64,000 nucleotides of DNA from Allgaiera indica. Lineage in GTDB: Bacteria; Pseudomonadota; Alphaproteobacteria; Rhodobacterales; Rhodobacteraceae. Position 1 is the stretch's first letter; the number at the start of each line of letters is the position of its first letter. The notes below the pieces were generated by a model, which worked only from the letters and a program-made list of their open reading frames with translations, had not been told where the DNA came from and ran no database searches. Positions 34,403 through 43,022 of this stretch are shown here, one piece after another. The stretch covers positions 62,001 through 126,000 of the forward strand of contig NZ_FNOB01000012.1 of NCBI RefSeq assembly GCF_900106675.1, given 5' to 3'. The position numbers and the translations under genes were made by a program.

Positions 34403-34978
34403 ATGAAGAAGATACTGATCCCTTCGCTGATGCTGCTGGCGGGTCCGGCGCTGGCCGCGGGTGGCAGCGAACAATCCGCGCCATCGTTCTTTTCGCTGCA
34501 GAACCCGCTGCTGATCATCCTGATCGGCTTCCTGATCTTCTGCGGGATCCTGATCTATGCCGGCGTGCCGGGGATGATCGCCAGGATGCTCGACAAGCGC
34601 GCCGACCAGATCAAGACCGATCTGGAAGAGGCCCGTGCTTTGCGCGAGGAAGCCCAGACCATCCTGGCCTCCTACGAGCGCAAGCAGAAAGAGGTGATGG
34701 CCCAGGCCGAGCGGATCGTGGCCCAGGCCCGGGAAGAGGCCCAGGCGGCGGCCGAACAGGCCAAGGCGGATCTGCAAACCTCGATCGCGCGGCGTATCGC
34801 GGCGGCGGAAGATCAGATCGAATCGGCCGAGAAGGCGGCGCTGAAGGAAGTGCGCGACCGCGCCATCGCCGTGGCGGTGGCTGCCGCGGGCGACGTTCTG
34901 GCCAAGCAGATGACCAAGGAAAGCGCGGCCGAGATGATCGACCAGGCGATCGGTGACGTCGAGACACGCCTGAACTGA
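34403..34978 (+). CDS. atpF: ATP synthase F0 subunit b
   Basis: Peripheral stalk subunit, 191 residues. The first 19 residues ([20 protein letters not shown]) look like a signal-type segment, then one membrane helix (about 33-53, [21 protein letters not shown]) and a long coiled coil with [20 protein letters not shown]. Last gene of the F0 operon, ending 30 bases before a terminator. Confidence 0.96.
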   Translation: MKKILIPSLMLLAGPALAAGGSEQSAPSFFSLQNPLLIILIGFLIFCGILIYAGVPGMIARMLDKRADQIKTDLEEARALREEAQTILASYERKQKEVMAQAERIVAQAREEAQAAAEQAKADLQTSIARRIAAAEDQIESAEKAALKEVRDRAIAVAVAAAGDVLAKQMTKESAAEMIDQAIGDVETRLN

Positions 34979-35008
34979 AGTCCGGAGGTCCTTCGCGGAG
35001 TTTCTCAG

Positions 35009-35034
35009 AACCCGGCCCCCGTGGCCGGGTTTTT
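35009..35034 (+). terminator. Rho-independent terminator of the F0 operon
   Basis: AACCCGGCC (35009-35017) pairs with GGCCGGGTT (35023-35031) around a five-base loop, followed by TTT and a further T-rich run to 35041. Confidence 0.88.
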
Positions 35035-35068
35035 GGTTTTTCGGGCTGTATGCCGGGGCGCGGCGGCC

Positions 35069-35115
35069 CAAATTCCTTCAGAAGGAATTTGAGAAAAGTC
35101 TTCCAAAGACTTTCC
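35069..35115. repeat. Double palindromic intergenic repeat
   Basis: Two adjacent inverted repeats: CAAATTCCTTC-A-GAAGGAATTTG (35069-35091), and AAAGTCTT..AAGACTTT (about 35095-35113). I recall similar paired AATTCCTT / AAAGTCTT palindromes scattered between genes in Rhodobacteraceae. AT-rich compared with its surroundings. Confidence 0.55.
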
Positions 35116-35271
35116 CGCGCGGCGGGATCTGGCAAAAGGGCTTCGCAATCATGCGATGGGCTAGGGGAGGAGCCGATATGATTGCGCGCAAAGGCCCGGA
35201 GCCCAGGGAGGATGCCGTGCCGCTTGCCATGATCCGCGAGGTCTTCATCACCTGCGCCGCCCTCCGACACA

Positions 35272-35685
35272 TTGACTCGGTTCCTATGCGAGCGTCTGTC
35301 TGCATATCCAGTTTCTAGAATTCAAACTGAGACGCTGCCGAATTACGTCGCCGGCGATCACAGCTATTCCAGCGCCACGACCCATATCCTGCATCGCGAC
35401 GAGGCCACGCTGGGCGATCGGCTACTGGAAACGCTGCAGGTGTTGCATGCCGACGAGAAACGCCTGCATGCCTTCGTGTACATCCTCAAGGACGGGCGAG
35501 CGATGGCGACGCTTGAGCAGATGCTGCTGCATGTCAACATGACGACCGGGCGCGGGGGCGGTAGGCCGGTCGGCGCGTTGCAACGGCAGCCCCCCCCGCC
35601 TCAAGGTGCCGCAGGTCTTTTGCGCGTGCCGGACACGGCTGCCAGCGCGCGCAGGGTTAAGATCCGGTTAGCAAGCCTCTGGTAG
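35272..35685 (+). pseudogene. Possible remnant coding sequence
   Basis: An open frame starting only with TTG at 35272. Codons between about 35335 and 35550 have mostly G or C at the third base, as real genes here do, and translate to a protein-like stretch (YVAGDHSYSSATTHILHRDE, LLETLQVLHADEKRLHAFVY); before and after this the composition is unlike coding DNA (a Pro/Arg-rich end). Another frame at 35178 also looks partly coding. No family recognised. It may be the core of a broken gene, or a small real one. Confidence 0.3.
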
Positions 35686-35816
35686 CCATGGGAGAGCCAG
35701 ACGGTCGGGCTGGCCCTTTCGGACAGAGTGAATCCTTCCGGTGGTGCGCCAGCATCCACCGTGCCCTGTTCGGCTGCCCCGGCCCCGCCTAGCTGAACGA
35801 ACATGGGGTAAGCTGA

Positions 35817-38111
35817 ATGGATATCACGATCACCGACGGGCTGGTGCTGATGCCGCCGCCTTTTGCCAACGGGCTGGATACCTGGTCGCGGACTGACGGC
35901 ACGCCGGGCTCGCCCACCTGGGCCGGGCAGGCCAATGCCGCGCTGGTCTCGGCAGATGCCGATTTCGGCGGCTGCCTCGAGATGGTGAAGACCGCCAACA
36001 CCCAAAGCCTGCGCTACATGGGCAACACGCCGATCGTGACGGGCCTGTACCTGCGGGTAAAGCTGCGCATAAAGGCGGTGTCGGGCAACCTGCCCGATGT
36101 GCGTGTCGCCGCCTGGGCAGGCGACAGCGCGGGCAACAACGTGGCCGGGGCGGCGCAGGTCGGGCCGTCTGTCACGCTCACCTCCTATGGCGAGGTGGTC
36201 GAGGTCTCGGCGATCATCGGCGCGGGCAACCGCCAGGGCGTCGACATGGTCTGGGGCAGCCAGCCGGTCTTTGGCCATTTCGGCCTGGATCTGACCGGGC
36301 CGAACGGCGGCACCGTGCGCATTGACGATATCGTCATCGAGGACGCAACGGATGTTTTCGCCCGCAAGCTGATGGATTGGGTCGACGTGCGCGATTTCGG
36401 CGCCAAGGGCGACGGCACCACCGACGATTCGGCCGCCTTCGAGGCCGCCGACGCCGCGTCGCAGGGACGTTCGGTCCTGGTGTCCGCCGGCAGCTATTAC
36501 CTGGGCAGTTCGGTGACGTTCGAAAGCAAGGTGCGCTTCGAGGGGACCGTGATCATGCCCGATAGCGCGACCCTGTCGCTGACGCGCAATTACGACCTGG
36601 AAACTTATGAGGCCGCCTTCGGCAACGAGTTGACCGGTTTCAAGAAGGCGTTGCAGGCACTGTTCACCTTCACCGACCACGCAACGCTGGACCTGTCGGG
36701 CCGCCGGATCGCGGTGAATGCGCCGATCGACGTGGCCGCTGTGGCGGGGCTGACAGGCCAGGGTTTCGAGATCCGCCGCGTGCTGCGCAACGGCACCTTC
36801 GACGTGACCACGTCGACCGCCTGGGACAGCTCGGTGGTGACCTCGCAGGCAACCTATGCGACCTCTGCCCCCAGAACGCTGACCGCGGTCGCCAATGTTT
36901 CCCAGATCGAGGTGGGAAGCCTGGTGCAGGGCACCGGCGTGGGGCGCGAGGTCTACGTCACCGCGCGCAATATCGGCGCCGGCACGCTGACGCTCAGCCA
37001 GCCGCTGTACGGCGCGGCGGGCGTTCGCACCTTTACCTTCAGCCGCTTTCGCTATGTGCTGGATTTCTCGGGGTTCTCGGCACTGTCGAAATTCGAGCTG
37101 CATGACATCGAATTCAACCTGAAGGGCATTGCCAGCGCGATCATGATGGCGCCGGACGGGATCATCTTTCAGGTCGGGGACTGCTTCTTCAACAAGCCCA
37201 AGGACCGGGTGATCACCTCGATCGACCGGGGCGACCAGGGCCTGCTGGTCGACAATTGCCAATTCCTGTCGAACGAGCAGGCGACGCCGGCGCAGAACCG
37301 GACCTCGATTGTTCTGAATGCGAATGGCAACGACGTGAAACTGCGCCACAACCGCGTGGTCAGGTTCGCCCATTTCGCGGTTCTGGGCGGGGCGGGAAAC
37401 CTGATCTTGGGCAATCATTTCTTCCATGGCGACAACGAACTGAATGGCGTGCGCCGGGCCGGCGTGGTGCTGGCCTCGACCAATGTGAAGACCACGATCA
37501 ACGGCAACTACATCGACAATTGCTCGATCGAATGGACCAATGAATACGACGCCGATCCCAATTTCACATCGGGCTTTTCCTTTGGCGGGCTGACGGTGGA
37601 TGGCAACATCTTCACGGTGATCAACGTCAACCCGGCCTTCCGCTGGATCGTGGTGAAACCCTACGGCACGGACCATTTCATCCAGGGCTTCTCGATGCAG
37701 GGGAATGTGTTCAAGCCGCTGAACGGCGCGATCGACCGGGTCGAGATGGTGGATACCACCCATGCCGACCTGAACTATGCGCGGTTCAAGAACATCGTGG
37801 TGACGGGCAACAGCTTCAACTCGGTGAACCAGGTGATCTCGAATCCGATGACGATGGAATACAGCCAGAACACGGCCGCCACGGTGTGGACCATCAGCGC
37901 GGCGGGGCTGCTGCCGTTCAACGGGCGAGCGCGCAATGTCGTGGCGCTGGTGGCCGAGGGCATGATCCTGGGGCCGGCGGGCGAGCGGCGCGGCGACATG
38001 CCCTATACGCGGATCGAGCAGGGGGTTTCGAAACAGGATGTGACCCTGAACTGGGCCGATCCTTCGGCGGGCAAGGTGCAGATCACGATCCGGGTCGATA
38101 CGCCGGTCTGA
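35817..38111 (+). CDS. GH28-related right-handed beta-helix protein
   Basis: A 764-residue protein. Residues 1-185 form a beta-rich module (DGLVLMPPPFANGLDTWSRT, DLTGPNGGTVRIDDIVIEDA) like a carbohydrate-binding jelly roll. VDVRDFGAKGDGTTDDSAAF (about 188-207) is the pectate lyase/GH28 superfamily opening, followed by about 450 residues of parallel beta-helix repeats with Asn-ladder motifs (LRHNRVVRF, INGNYIDN, VTGNSFNS). There is no signal peptide. Such proteins act as polysaccharide lyases or tailspike-like binders; no catalytic triad could be fixed. Weak ribosome site before ATG 35817. Ends at a strong terminator; stands alone. Confidence 0.82.
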   Translation: MDITITDGLVLMPPPFANGLDTWSRTDGTPGSPTWAGQANAALVSADADFGGCLEMVKTANTQSLRYMGNTPIVTGLYLRVKLRIKAVSGNLPDVRVAAWAGDSAGNNVAGAAQVGPSVTLTSYGEVVEVSAIIGAGNRQGVDMVWGSQPVFGHFGLDLTGPNGGTVRIDDIVIEDATDVFARKLMDWVDVRDFGAKGDGTTDDSAAFEAADAASQGRSVLVSAGSYYLGSSVTFESKVRFEGTVIMPDSATLSLTRNYDLETYEAAFGNELTGFKKALQALFTFTDHATLDLSGRRIAVNAPIDVAAVAGLTGQGFEIRRVLRNGTFDVTTSTAWDSSVVTSQATYATSAPRTLTAVANVSQIEVGSLVQGTGVGREVYVTARNIGAGTLTLSQPLYGAAGVRTFTFSRFRYVLDFSGFSALSKFELHDIEFNLKGIASAIMMAPDGIIFQVGDCFFNKPKDRVITSIDRGDQGLLVDNCQFLSNEQATPAQNRTSIVLNANGNDVKLRHNRVVRFAHFAVLGGAGNLILGNHFFHGDNELNGVRRAGVVLASTNVKTTINGNYIDNCSIEWTNEYDADPNFTSGFSFGGLTVDGNIFTVINVNPAFRWIVVKPYGTDHFIQGFSMQGNVFKPLNGAIDRVEMVDTTHADLNYARFKNIVVTGNSFNSVNQVISNPMTMEYSQNTAATVWTISAAGLLPFNGRARNVVALVAEGMILGPAGERRGDMPYTRIEQGVSKQDVTLNWADPSAGKVQITIRVDTPV

Positions 38112-38140
38112 CCGCGCGGGCGATCGCCGGGACATGAGGG

Positions 38141-38166
38141 AAGGGGGCCGTGGTGGCCCCCTTTTT
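38141..38166 (+). terminator. Terminator of the beta-helix gene
   Basis: AAGGGGGCC (38141-38149) pairs with GGCCCCCTT (38155-38163) around GTGGT, followed by TTT. Also close to the end of the convergent gene at 38190, though its minus-strand T-run is only two bases. Confidence 0.85.
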
Positions 38167-38189
38167 CATGTCTGGCCGATTCGCCGGCG

Positions 38190-38693
38190 TCAGCGCCCCG
38201 GTGGCGGTTGCAGATCTTCCGGCGTCAGGATGAAAGCCTTGCCGAAGCCACCGTTCAGCGCGGCCCCCGTGGCCGAAAAGACCACAAAGCTGAAATCGGC
38301 GAAATCGGCGTAAAGCGCAGCCTTGGGGCGCTGCGTCAGGTAGTGGGCGCGCAGCGTCTGGTGCTCGGCGCTGTCGCGGTCGACGAAGCGTGCCGTGGCC
38401 CGAAGGCTCAGCCGGGGATGGGTCAGGGGATCGCCCCGGGCCCCCGGTTCACCGACCAGAAGCGCTGCACGGGGATCGGCGCGCAACGCCGCGCTGTGGG
38501 CCGCCAGCGACGAGATCAGCGTCATCGGCGCCCCGGAGAGTGTCAGCGTCAGCGCGACGCGGCTGATCATCGGCCCGGCGCCGGAAGGATCGGTGACAGC
38601 CAACGCCGCGAAACGGGCGTCGCGAAGCAGCGAAAGCGCCAGGGTGCGGGCAGCGTCGTCGGTGGGGCGGATCGGAGAGGGCGGAACGCTCAT
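38190..38693 (-). CDS. Pyridoxamine 5'-phosphate oxidase-fold protein
   Basis: A 167-residue FMN-binding split-barrel protein: SLLRDARFAALAVTDPSGAG, ISRVALTLTLSGAPMTLISSLAAHSAALRADPRAALLVGEPGARGD in successive strands, and HPRLSLRATARFVDRD. It resembles the N-terminal part of HugZ-type heme utilisation proteins but lacks their C-terminal DUF2470 domain, so the substrate is uncertain. Start ATG 38693-38691 fits homology; its ribosome site is weak and the frame is open upstream. Confidence 0.8.
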   Translation of the reverse strand: MSVPPSPIRPTDDAARTLALSLLRDARFAALAVTDPSGAGPMISRVALTLTLSGAPMTLISSLAAHSAALRADPRAALLVGEPGARGDPLTHPRLSLRATARFVDRDSAEHQTLRAHYLTQRPKAALYADFADFSFVVFSATGAALNGGFGKAFILTPEDLQPPPGR

Positions 38694-39140
38694 AGCGGGG
38701 ATTTGACTTTCTTGCAGGCGCGCCGACACCTTAGGATTGGTCGGCATGCGCCGCAATCATCGGGAAAGCCGAGCGAATCGCGCGGTGCGGTGGCGCGGCG
38801 CTGTATCGGGGTCGCGAAATGGTGATCCGGCCGTCGCGCCGGATGCCGAAACGGGGCGGACCGAACCGCCCATGAAATGCTGGGGTGGCGGGACGCGCTT
38901 GGCAGGCTCGGAGGGGGGTAACGTAATGAAACTGCGTGCTATTTTGCCGAAAATGGTGAAAACGCCGGTTTTCTTTGCAGCGGTCAAGTGAATAAATTTA
39001 CAGAAAAACCCATATCTGAAAATGGGTTACGAACAGATTGACGTTTGGCTAGAGTGGCGCCGGGATGAAGGCTTCCGGTTCCGGAAGCACCTGAATGAGG
39101 CCATGCGCCCCGGGGCGCAGGCAGGAGAGGAGAGGCATCG
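38694..39140. other. Upstream region of acs
   Basis: 447 bases between the oxidase-fold gene and acs. It holds a possible 21-codon peptide frame (38926-38991), a perfect 7-bp hairpin AACCCAT..ATGGGTT (39007-39028) without a U-run, and a TTGACG (39038-39043) that could be a -35 for acs, with no convincing -10. Locally AT-rich around 38930-39040. Confidence 0.45.
38926..38991 (+). CDS. Possible 21-residue peptide upstream of acs
   Basis: ATG 38926 begins a basic, hydrophobic peptide (MKLRAILPKMVKTP then a Phe/Ala/Val end) closing with TGA. A strong GGAGGGGGG run ends seven bases before the ATG, unusually good for chance. It is followed by a hairpin at 39007-39028. It may be a small membrane-active protein or a leader peptide. 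No family recognised. Confidence 0.35.
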   Translation: MKLRAILPKMVKTPVFFAAVK

Positions 39141-41099
39141 ATGGCGGATCAAGCGCATACAATTCACCCCGTGCCGGAGGCATTCGCCACCGGTGCGCAT
39201 GTCGACGCGGCGCGTTATGCGGAAATGTATCAGGCGTCGATCGACGATCCAGACGGGTTCTGGGGCGAACAGGGCAAGCGGCTGGACTGGATCAAGCCTT
39301 ATACCAAGGTCCAGAACACCACCTTCGAATTCGGCAAGGTCGATATCCGCTGGTACGAGGACGGCGTGCTGAACGTCGCGGCCAACTGTATCGACCGTCA
39401 TCTTGCCACCCGTGCCGAGCAGACCGCGATCATCTTCGAGCCGGACAACCCTGAGGATCCCGCGCAGCACATCACCTACCGTGAGCTGCACGAAAAGGTC
39501 TGCCGGTTCGCGAACGTGCTGCTTGCCCAGGGCGTGATGCGCGGCGACCGCGTGGTGATCTACATGCCGATGATCCCCGAGGCCGCCTATGCGATGCTTG
39601 CCTGCGCGCGGATCGGGGCGATTCATTCGGTCGTCTTCGCGGGGTTTTCGCCCGACGCGCTGGCCAACCGGATCAACGATTGCGGCGCCAAGGTGGTGAT
39701 CACCGCCGATACCGCGCCGCGTGGCGGCCGCAAGACGGCGCTGAAATCGAACGCCGACGCGGCGCTTCTGCATTGCTCGGACAAGGTGCGCTGCCTTGTC
39801 GTCAAGCATACCGGTGACCAGACCACCTGGATCGAGGGCCGCGACGTCGACGTCAAGGCGCAGATGGCCTCGGTCGCCCCCGATTGCCCGGCGCGGCCGA
39901 TGAACGCCGAGGACCCGCTGTTCATCCTTTACACCTCGGGCTCGACTGGCAGGCCGAAGGGGGTGGTGCACAGCTCGGGCGGGTATCTCGTCTTTGCCGC
40001 GATGACGCATCAATACACGTTCGACTATCATGACGGGGATGTCTTCTGGTGCTCGGCCGATGTGGGCTGGGTGACGGGGCACAGCTATATCGTCTACGGG
40101 CCGCTGGCCAATGGCGCGACCACGCTGATGTTCGAGGGCGTGCCCACCTACCCGGATGCCGGCCGCTTCTGGGCGATTTGCGACAAGCACAAGGTCAATC
40201 AGTTCTACACCGCCCCCACCGCGATCCGCGCGCTGATGGGGCAGGGGCCGGAATGGGTGGACAAGTACGACCTGTCCACGCTGAAGCTGCTGGGCACCGT
40301 GGGAGAGCCGATCAATCCCGAGGCCTGGGTCTGGTATGACGAACATGTCGGCCGTGGTCGCTGTCCGATCGTGGATACCTGGTGGCAGACCGAGACCGGC
40401 GGCCACATGATCACGCCGCTGCCCGGCGCGATCCCGACCAAGCCGGGATCGGCTACCAAGCCGTTCTTCGGTGTGCAGCCGGTGATTCTGGACCCGACCG
40501 ACGGGCATGAATTGACTGAGACCGCGACCGAGGGGGTGCTGGCGATCAAGGACAGCTGGCCGGGGCAGATGCGCACCGTCTGGGGCGATCACGAACGCTT
40601 CCAGAAGACCTATTTCGAGCAATACAAGGGCTATTACTTCAGCGGCGACGGCTGCCGCCGCGATGCCGATGGCGATTACTGGATCACCGGGCGCGTGGAC
40701 GACGTGATCAATGTTTCGGGCCACCGGATGGGCACGGCCGAAGTGGAATCGGCCCTTGTCGCCCATGCCAAGGTGGCCGAGGCCGCGGTGGTGGGCTATC
40801 CGCATCCGGTCAAGGGGCAGGGCATCTATGCCTATGTCACGCTGATGAACGGGATCGATCCCTCAGACAGCCTCAAGTCAGAGCTGGAAGGCTGGGTGCG
40901 CACCGAGATCGGGCCGATCGCCAAGCCCGACCTGATCCAATGGGCGCCGGGGCTGCCGAAGACGCGTTCGGGCAAGATCATGCGCCGCATCCTGCGCAAG
41001 ATCGCCGAGAATGATTACGGCGCGCTGGGCGATACCTCGACCCTGGCCGATCCGTCCGTCGTCGATGAACTGATCGAGAACCGGATGAACCGCGGCTGA
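39141..41099 (+). CDS. acs: Acetyl-CoA synthetase
   Basis: Activates acetate with ATP and CoA to acetyl-CoA. 652 residues, full length. [11 protein letters not shown] (264-274) is the adenylation P-loop; also visible are [39 protein letters not shown] and the C-terminal [17 protein letters not shown]-type hinge. Lys612 in [11 protein letters not shown] is the lysine that Pat/Sir2 systems acetylate to switch the enzyme off. AGGAGAGGAG precedes ATG 39141. With mcl1 it points to growth on acetate by the ethylmalonyl-CoA route. Confidence 0.97.
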   Translation: MADQAHTIHPVPEAFATGAHVDAARYAEMYQASIDDPDGFWGEQGKRLDWIKPYTKVQNTTFEFGKVDIRWYEDGVLNVAANCIDRHLATRAEQTAIIFEPDNPEDPAQHITYRELHEKVCRFANVLLAQGVMRGDRVVIYMPMIPEAAYAMLACARIGAIHSVVFAGFSPDALANRINDCGAKVVITADTAPRGGRKTALKSNADAALLHCSDKVRCLVVKHTGDQTTWIEGRDVDVKAQMASVAPDCPARPMNAEDPLFILYTSGSTGRPKGVVHSSGGYLVFAAMTHQYTFDYHDGDVFWCSADVGWVTGHSYIVYGPLANGATTLMFEGVPTYPDAGRFWAICDKHKVNQFYTAPTAIRALMGQGPEWVDKYDLSTLKLLGTVGEPINPEAWVWYDEHVGRGRCPIVDTWWQTETGGHMITPLPGAIPTKPGSATKPFFGVQPVILDPTDGHELTETATEGVLAIKDSWPGQMRTVWGDHERFQKTYFEQYKGYYFSGDGCRRDADGDYWITGRVDDVINVSGHRMGTAEVESALVAHAKVAEAAVVGYPHPVKGQGIYAYVTLMNGIDPSDSLKSELEGWVRTEIGPIAKPDLIQWAPGLPKTRSGKIMRRILRKIAENDYGALGDTSTLADPSVVDELIENRMNRG

Positions 41100-41116
41100 T
41101 TGCCGGAGGCCCCGCC

Positions 41117-41803
41117 ATGGAGGACATGACCGTGACCACGACACCTGCCGTCTTCATTCTGCTGGGCCCCCCTGGGGCCGGCAAGGGCACGCAAGCGCGT
41201 ATGCTGGAAGAGGCTTTCGGCCTTGTTCAGCTTTCGACGGGGGATCTGTTGCGCGCGGCGGTCGCCGCGAGCACCCCGGCCGGCCTGGCCGCCAAGGCGG
41301 TGATGGACGCCGGCGGGCTGGTGTCGGATGAAATCGTGTTGAACATCCTGCGCGATCGCATGGCCGAGCCGGATGTGGCGCGCGGCGTGATCCTGGATGG
41401 TTTTCCGCGCACGGCGGGGCAGGCTTCGGCGCTGGATGCGTTGCTGGCCCGGACCGGGCAGCGGGTGACGGCGGCGATCTCGATGCAGGTCGACGACGCG
41501 GCAATGGTCGAGCGGGTCGCGGGGCGCTATAGCTGCGCGACCTGCGGCGAAGGCTATCACGACCGCTTCAAGCTGCCCGCGGTGGCGGGGACTTGCGACA
41601 AATGCAGCGGGTCCGAGTTCAAGCGTCGCCCCGACGATACGGCCGAGACGGTGGGCGCGCGGTTGGCGGCCTATCACGATCAGACCGCGCCGTTGATCTC
41701 TTATTATGCGCAACGCGGCGTGCTGCAGCGTATCGACGCGATGGGCGAAATCGACGCGATCCGAACCGCGCTGGCGGGGCTGGTGCGCGAACGGGTCGAA
41801 TAG
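41117..41803 (+). CDS. adk: Adenylate kinase, zinc-lid type
   Basis: ATP + AMP to 2 ADP. 228 residues: P-loop GPPGAGKGT (17-25), LSTGDLLRAAVA (39-50), DGFPRTAGQA (94-103), and a lid with four cysteines (140, 143, 160, 163) in a zinc-binding CxxC...CxxC pattern. GGAGG lies seven bases before ATG 41117, 17 bases after acs, so the pair may be one transcript; that is a sensible match because Acs makes AMP, which Adk recycles. Adk is often also coded in the ribosomal protein operon, so this may be a second copy. Confidence 0.95.
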   Translation: MEDMTVTTTPAVFILLGPPGAGKGTQARMLEEAFGLVQLSTGDLLRAAVAASTPAGLAAKAVMDAGGLVSDEIVLNILRDRMAEPDVARGVILDGFPRTAGQASALDALLARTGQRVTAAISMQVDDAAMVERVAGRYSCATCGEGYHDRFKLPAVAGTCDKCSGSEFKRRPDDTAETVGARLAAYHDQTAPLISYYAQRGVLQRIDAMGEIDAIRTALAGLVRERVE

Positions 41804-42364
41804 GGGCCGAACATCGGGGGCGGCTACCCACCGCGAAACCTTCCTGGCTGGCGTGCGCAACCGCCGCGCAGATCGTGCGGTGACCAGGATCGCGGATACC
41901 GGCGTGGTCGGTGCCGCCGAATGCGCAAGACCGCCACGACCCGACCAGGGAATGGCCACGGCGGGTCCTTCACTGCGCGATCGCGGCGTGGTCGGGGATG
42001 ATTTCGCAGCCTTCATCGGGCGTGGCCGACATGGCCGTGGTGATCCTCAAGACGAAGGGGGCCGCGCGCCGCGTCATGGCAATCGGCGTTCACCCCCGGC
42101 CCTGCCGGTGCGCGGTTGCCGCACAGCCCGGGGGGGGGCGCCGTCGTTCGTCTTCCGGCCGCGCCGAAGGCCTGCGCCCGGCGACATCATTGCAAGACAT
42201 GCGCGCCCTGATTGTGTTTCTGCCGACACCGCAAGCGATTCGTGCGCGAGATTTCGCCATCCAAGATAAGCGCCGGAAATATCGGGCAAAGAAACCCGCG
42301 GCGATTTGACCGGGCCCCGCTACCATAAGGGCCTGGATCTGTTCCTTCCCCCAGAGGAGGCATT
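41804..42364. other. Gene-poor stretch between adk and acyl carrier protein
   Basis: 561 bases with only Arg/Pro-rich open frames that lack protein-like character or ribosome sites. TTGACC at 42307 could be a -35 for the acyl carrier protein gene but no matching -10 is placed well. No RNA gene seen. Confidence 0.45.
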
Positions 42365-42628
42365 ATGTCGAAATTCATTTCAAAAGTCATCGATATCACG
42401 GCCAAAATGCTTGACCTCGACCCGTCGAAGGTCACCCCTTCCTCTCGTTTCACCGAGGATCTGGGCGCCGACAGTCTCGACTGCGTCGAACTCATGGTCG
42501 CTTTCGAGGAAACCTTCGCGCTCGAGATCCCGGAGGAGGATCTGACTGATCTGACCACGGTCGCCGCCGTCGCGGATTATCTGCGGGACCGCGACAACGC
42601 TGCGGTGGGTGTGCTTGCCGACGCCTGA
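42365..42628 (+). CDS. Acyl carrier protein, stand-alone
   Basis: An 87-residue acidic carrier protein. Ser37 in LGADSLDCVELMVAFEE is the phosphopantetheine attachment site; helix I (FISKVIDITAKMLDLDP) and PEEDLTDLTTVAAVADYL complete the four-helix fold. AGAGGAGG precedes ATG 42365. No fab gene is adjacent, so it is probably not the housekeeping AcpP (normally between fabG and fabF) but an extra carrier protein, for example for a special lipid or a secondary product. Which enzyme uses it is unknown. Confidence 0.9.
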   Translation: MSKFISKVIDITAKMLDLDPSKVTPSSRFTEDLGADSLDCVELMVAFEETFALEIPEEDLTDLTTVAAVADYLRDRDNAAVGVLADA

Positions 42629-42824
42629 GCGCGGTCGGCCGCACCGGCGTGCGATCCGCACCGCAAGACAGAGCCGCGGTCATGTCCGCGGTCCCCGCCG
42701 GTTCCATCGCCGCAGTCACCCCGGGATCGGCGACGCAAATGTCCCCGGCGCCATGCACTGGCCGCAATACGACGAAGGCCGCCCTGCGGCGGCCTCGTAA
42801 CCATCTAATTTCCCTGCGGAAATT

Positions 42825-42899
42825 TGGAGCGGGCGATGAGATTCGAACTCACGACCCTAACCTTGGCAAGGTTATGCTCTACCCCTGAGCTACGCCCGC
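42825..42899 (-). tRNA. tRNA-Gly(GCC)
   Basis: Read on the minus strand, 75 bases with an encoded 3' CCA. The 7-bp acceptor stem is GCGGGCG/CGCCCGC, the D-arm is GCTC-AGGGGTA-GAGC, the anticodon stem TAACC/GGTTA surrounds TTGCCAA (anticodon GCC), and the T-arm GTGAG-TTCGAAT-CTCAT is canonical. No integrated element was seen next to it. Confidence 0.97.
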
Positions 42900-42918
42900 G
42901 TCCTTTGGTTCGGGGGTG

Positions 42919-42946
42919 ATCTAATACCTGTGTTGCCGCGCTGCAA
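42919..42946 (-). promoter_or_regulatory. Predicted promoter of tRNA-Gly
   Basis: TTGCAG (42946-42941) and TTAGAT (42924-42919) on the minus strand with 16 bases between, about 20 bases before the mature 5' end. Confidence 0.45.
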
Positions 42947-43022
42947 GAGGAAATTCGCCCCACGGCATCTTGCATCGCGCATGGCGCTGGACGGCGCCCG
43001 CGCGGGGCGGCAAGTTGGCGCC

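Larger units (their letters stand above)
34979..35816. other. Long region between atpF and the beta-helix gene, mostly non-coding
   Basis: Holds the atpF terminator, a palindromic repeat (35069-35115), a stretch of possible decayed coding sequence (35178-35685), and the upstream region of the beta-helix gene. No intact known gene was recognised here. Confidence 0.5.

Noticed and set aside
35601-38135. 844-codon open frame on the minus strand opposite the beta-helix gene
   Set aside because: Its translation is His/Arg/Gly/Pro-rich without domains, and it is the exact antisense of a gene with clear family features.
38756-38757. Longer start for the oxidase-fold gene (21 more residues)
   Set aside because: The extension has no family match; ATG at 38693 aligns with the expected domain start, although its ribosome site is weak.
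42825-42899. tRNA-Gly as an attachment site of an integrated element
   Set aside because: No integrase, no direct repeat of the tRNA 3' end, and ordinary genes on both sides.
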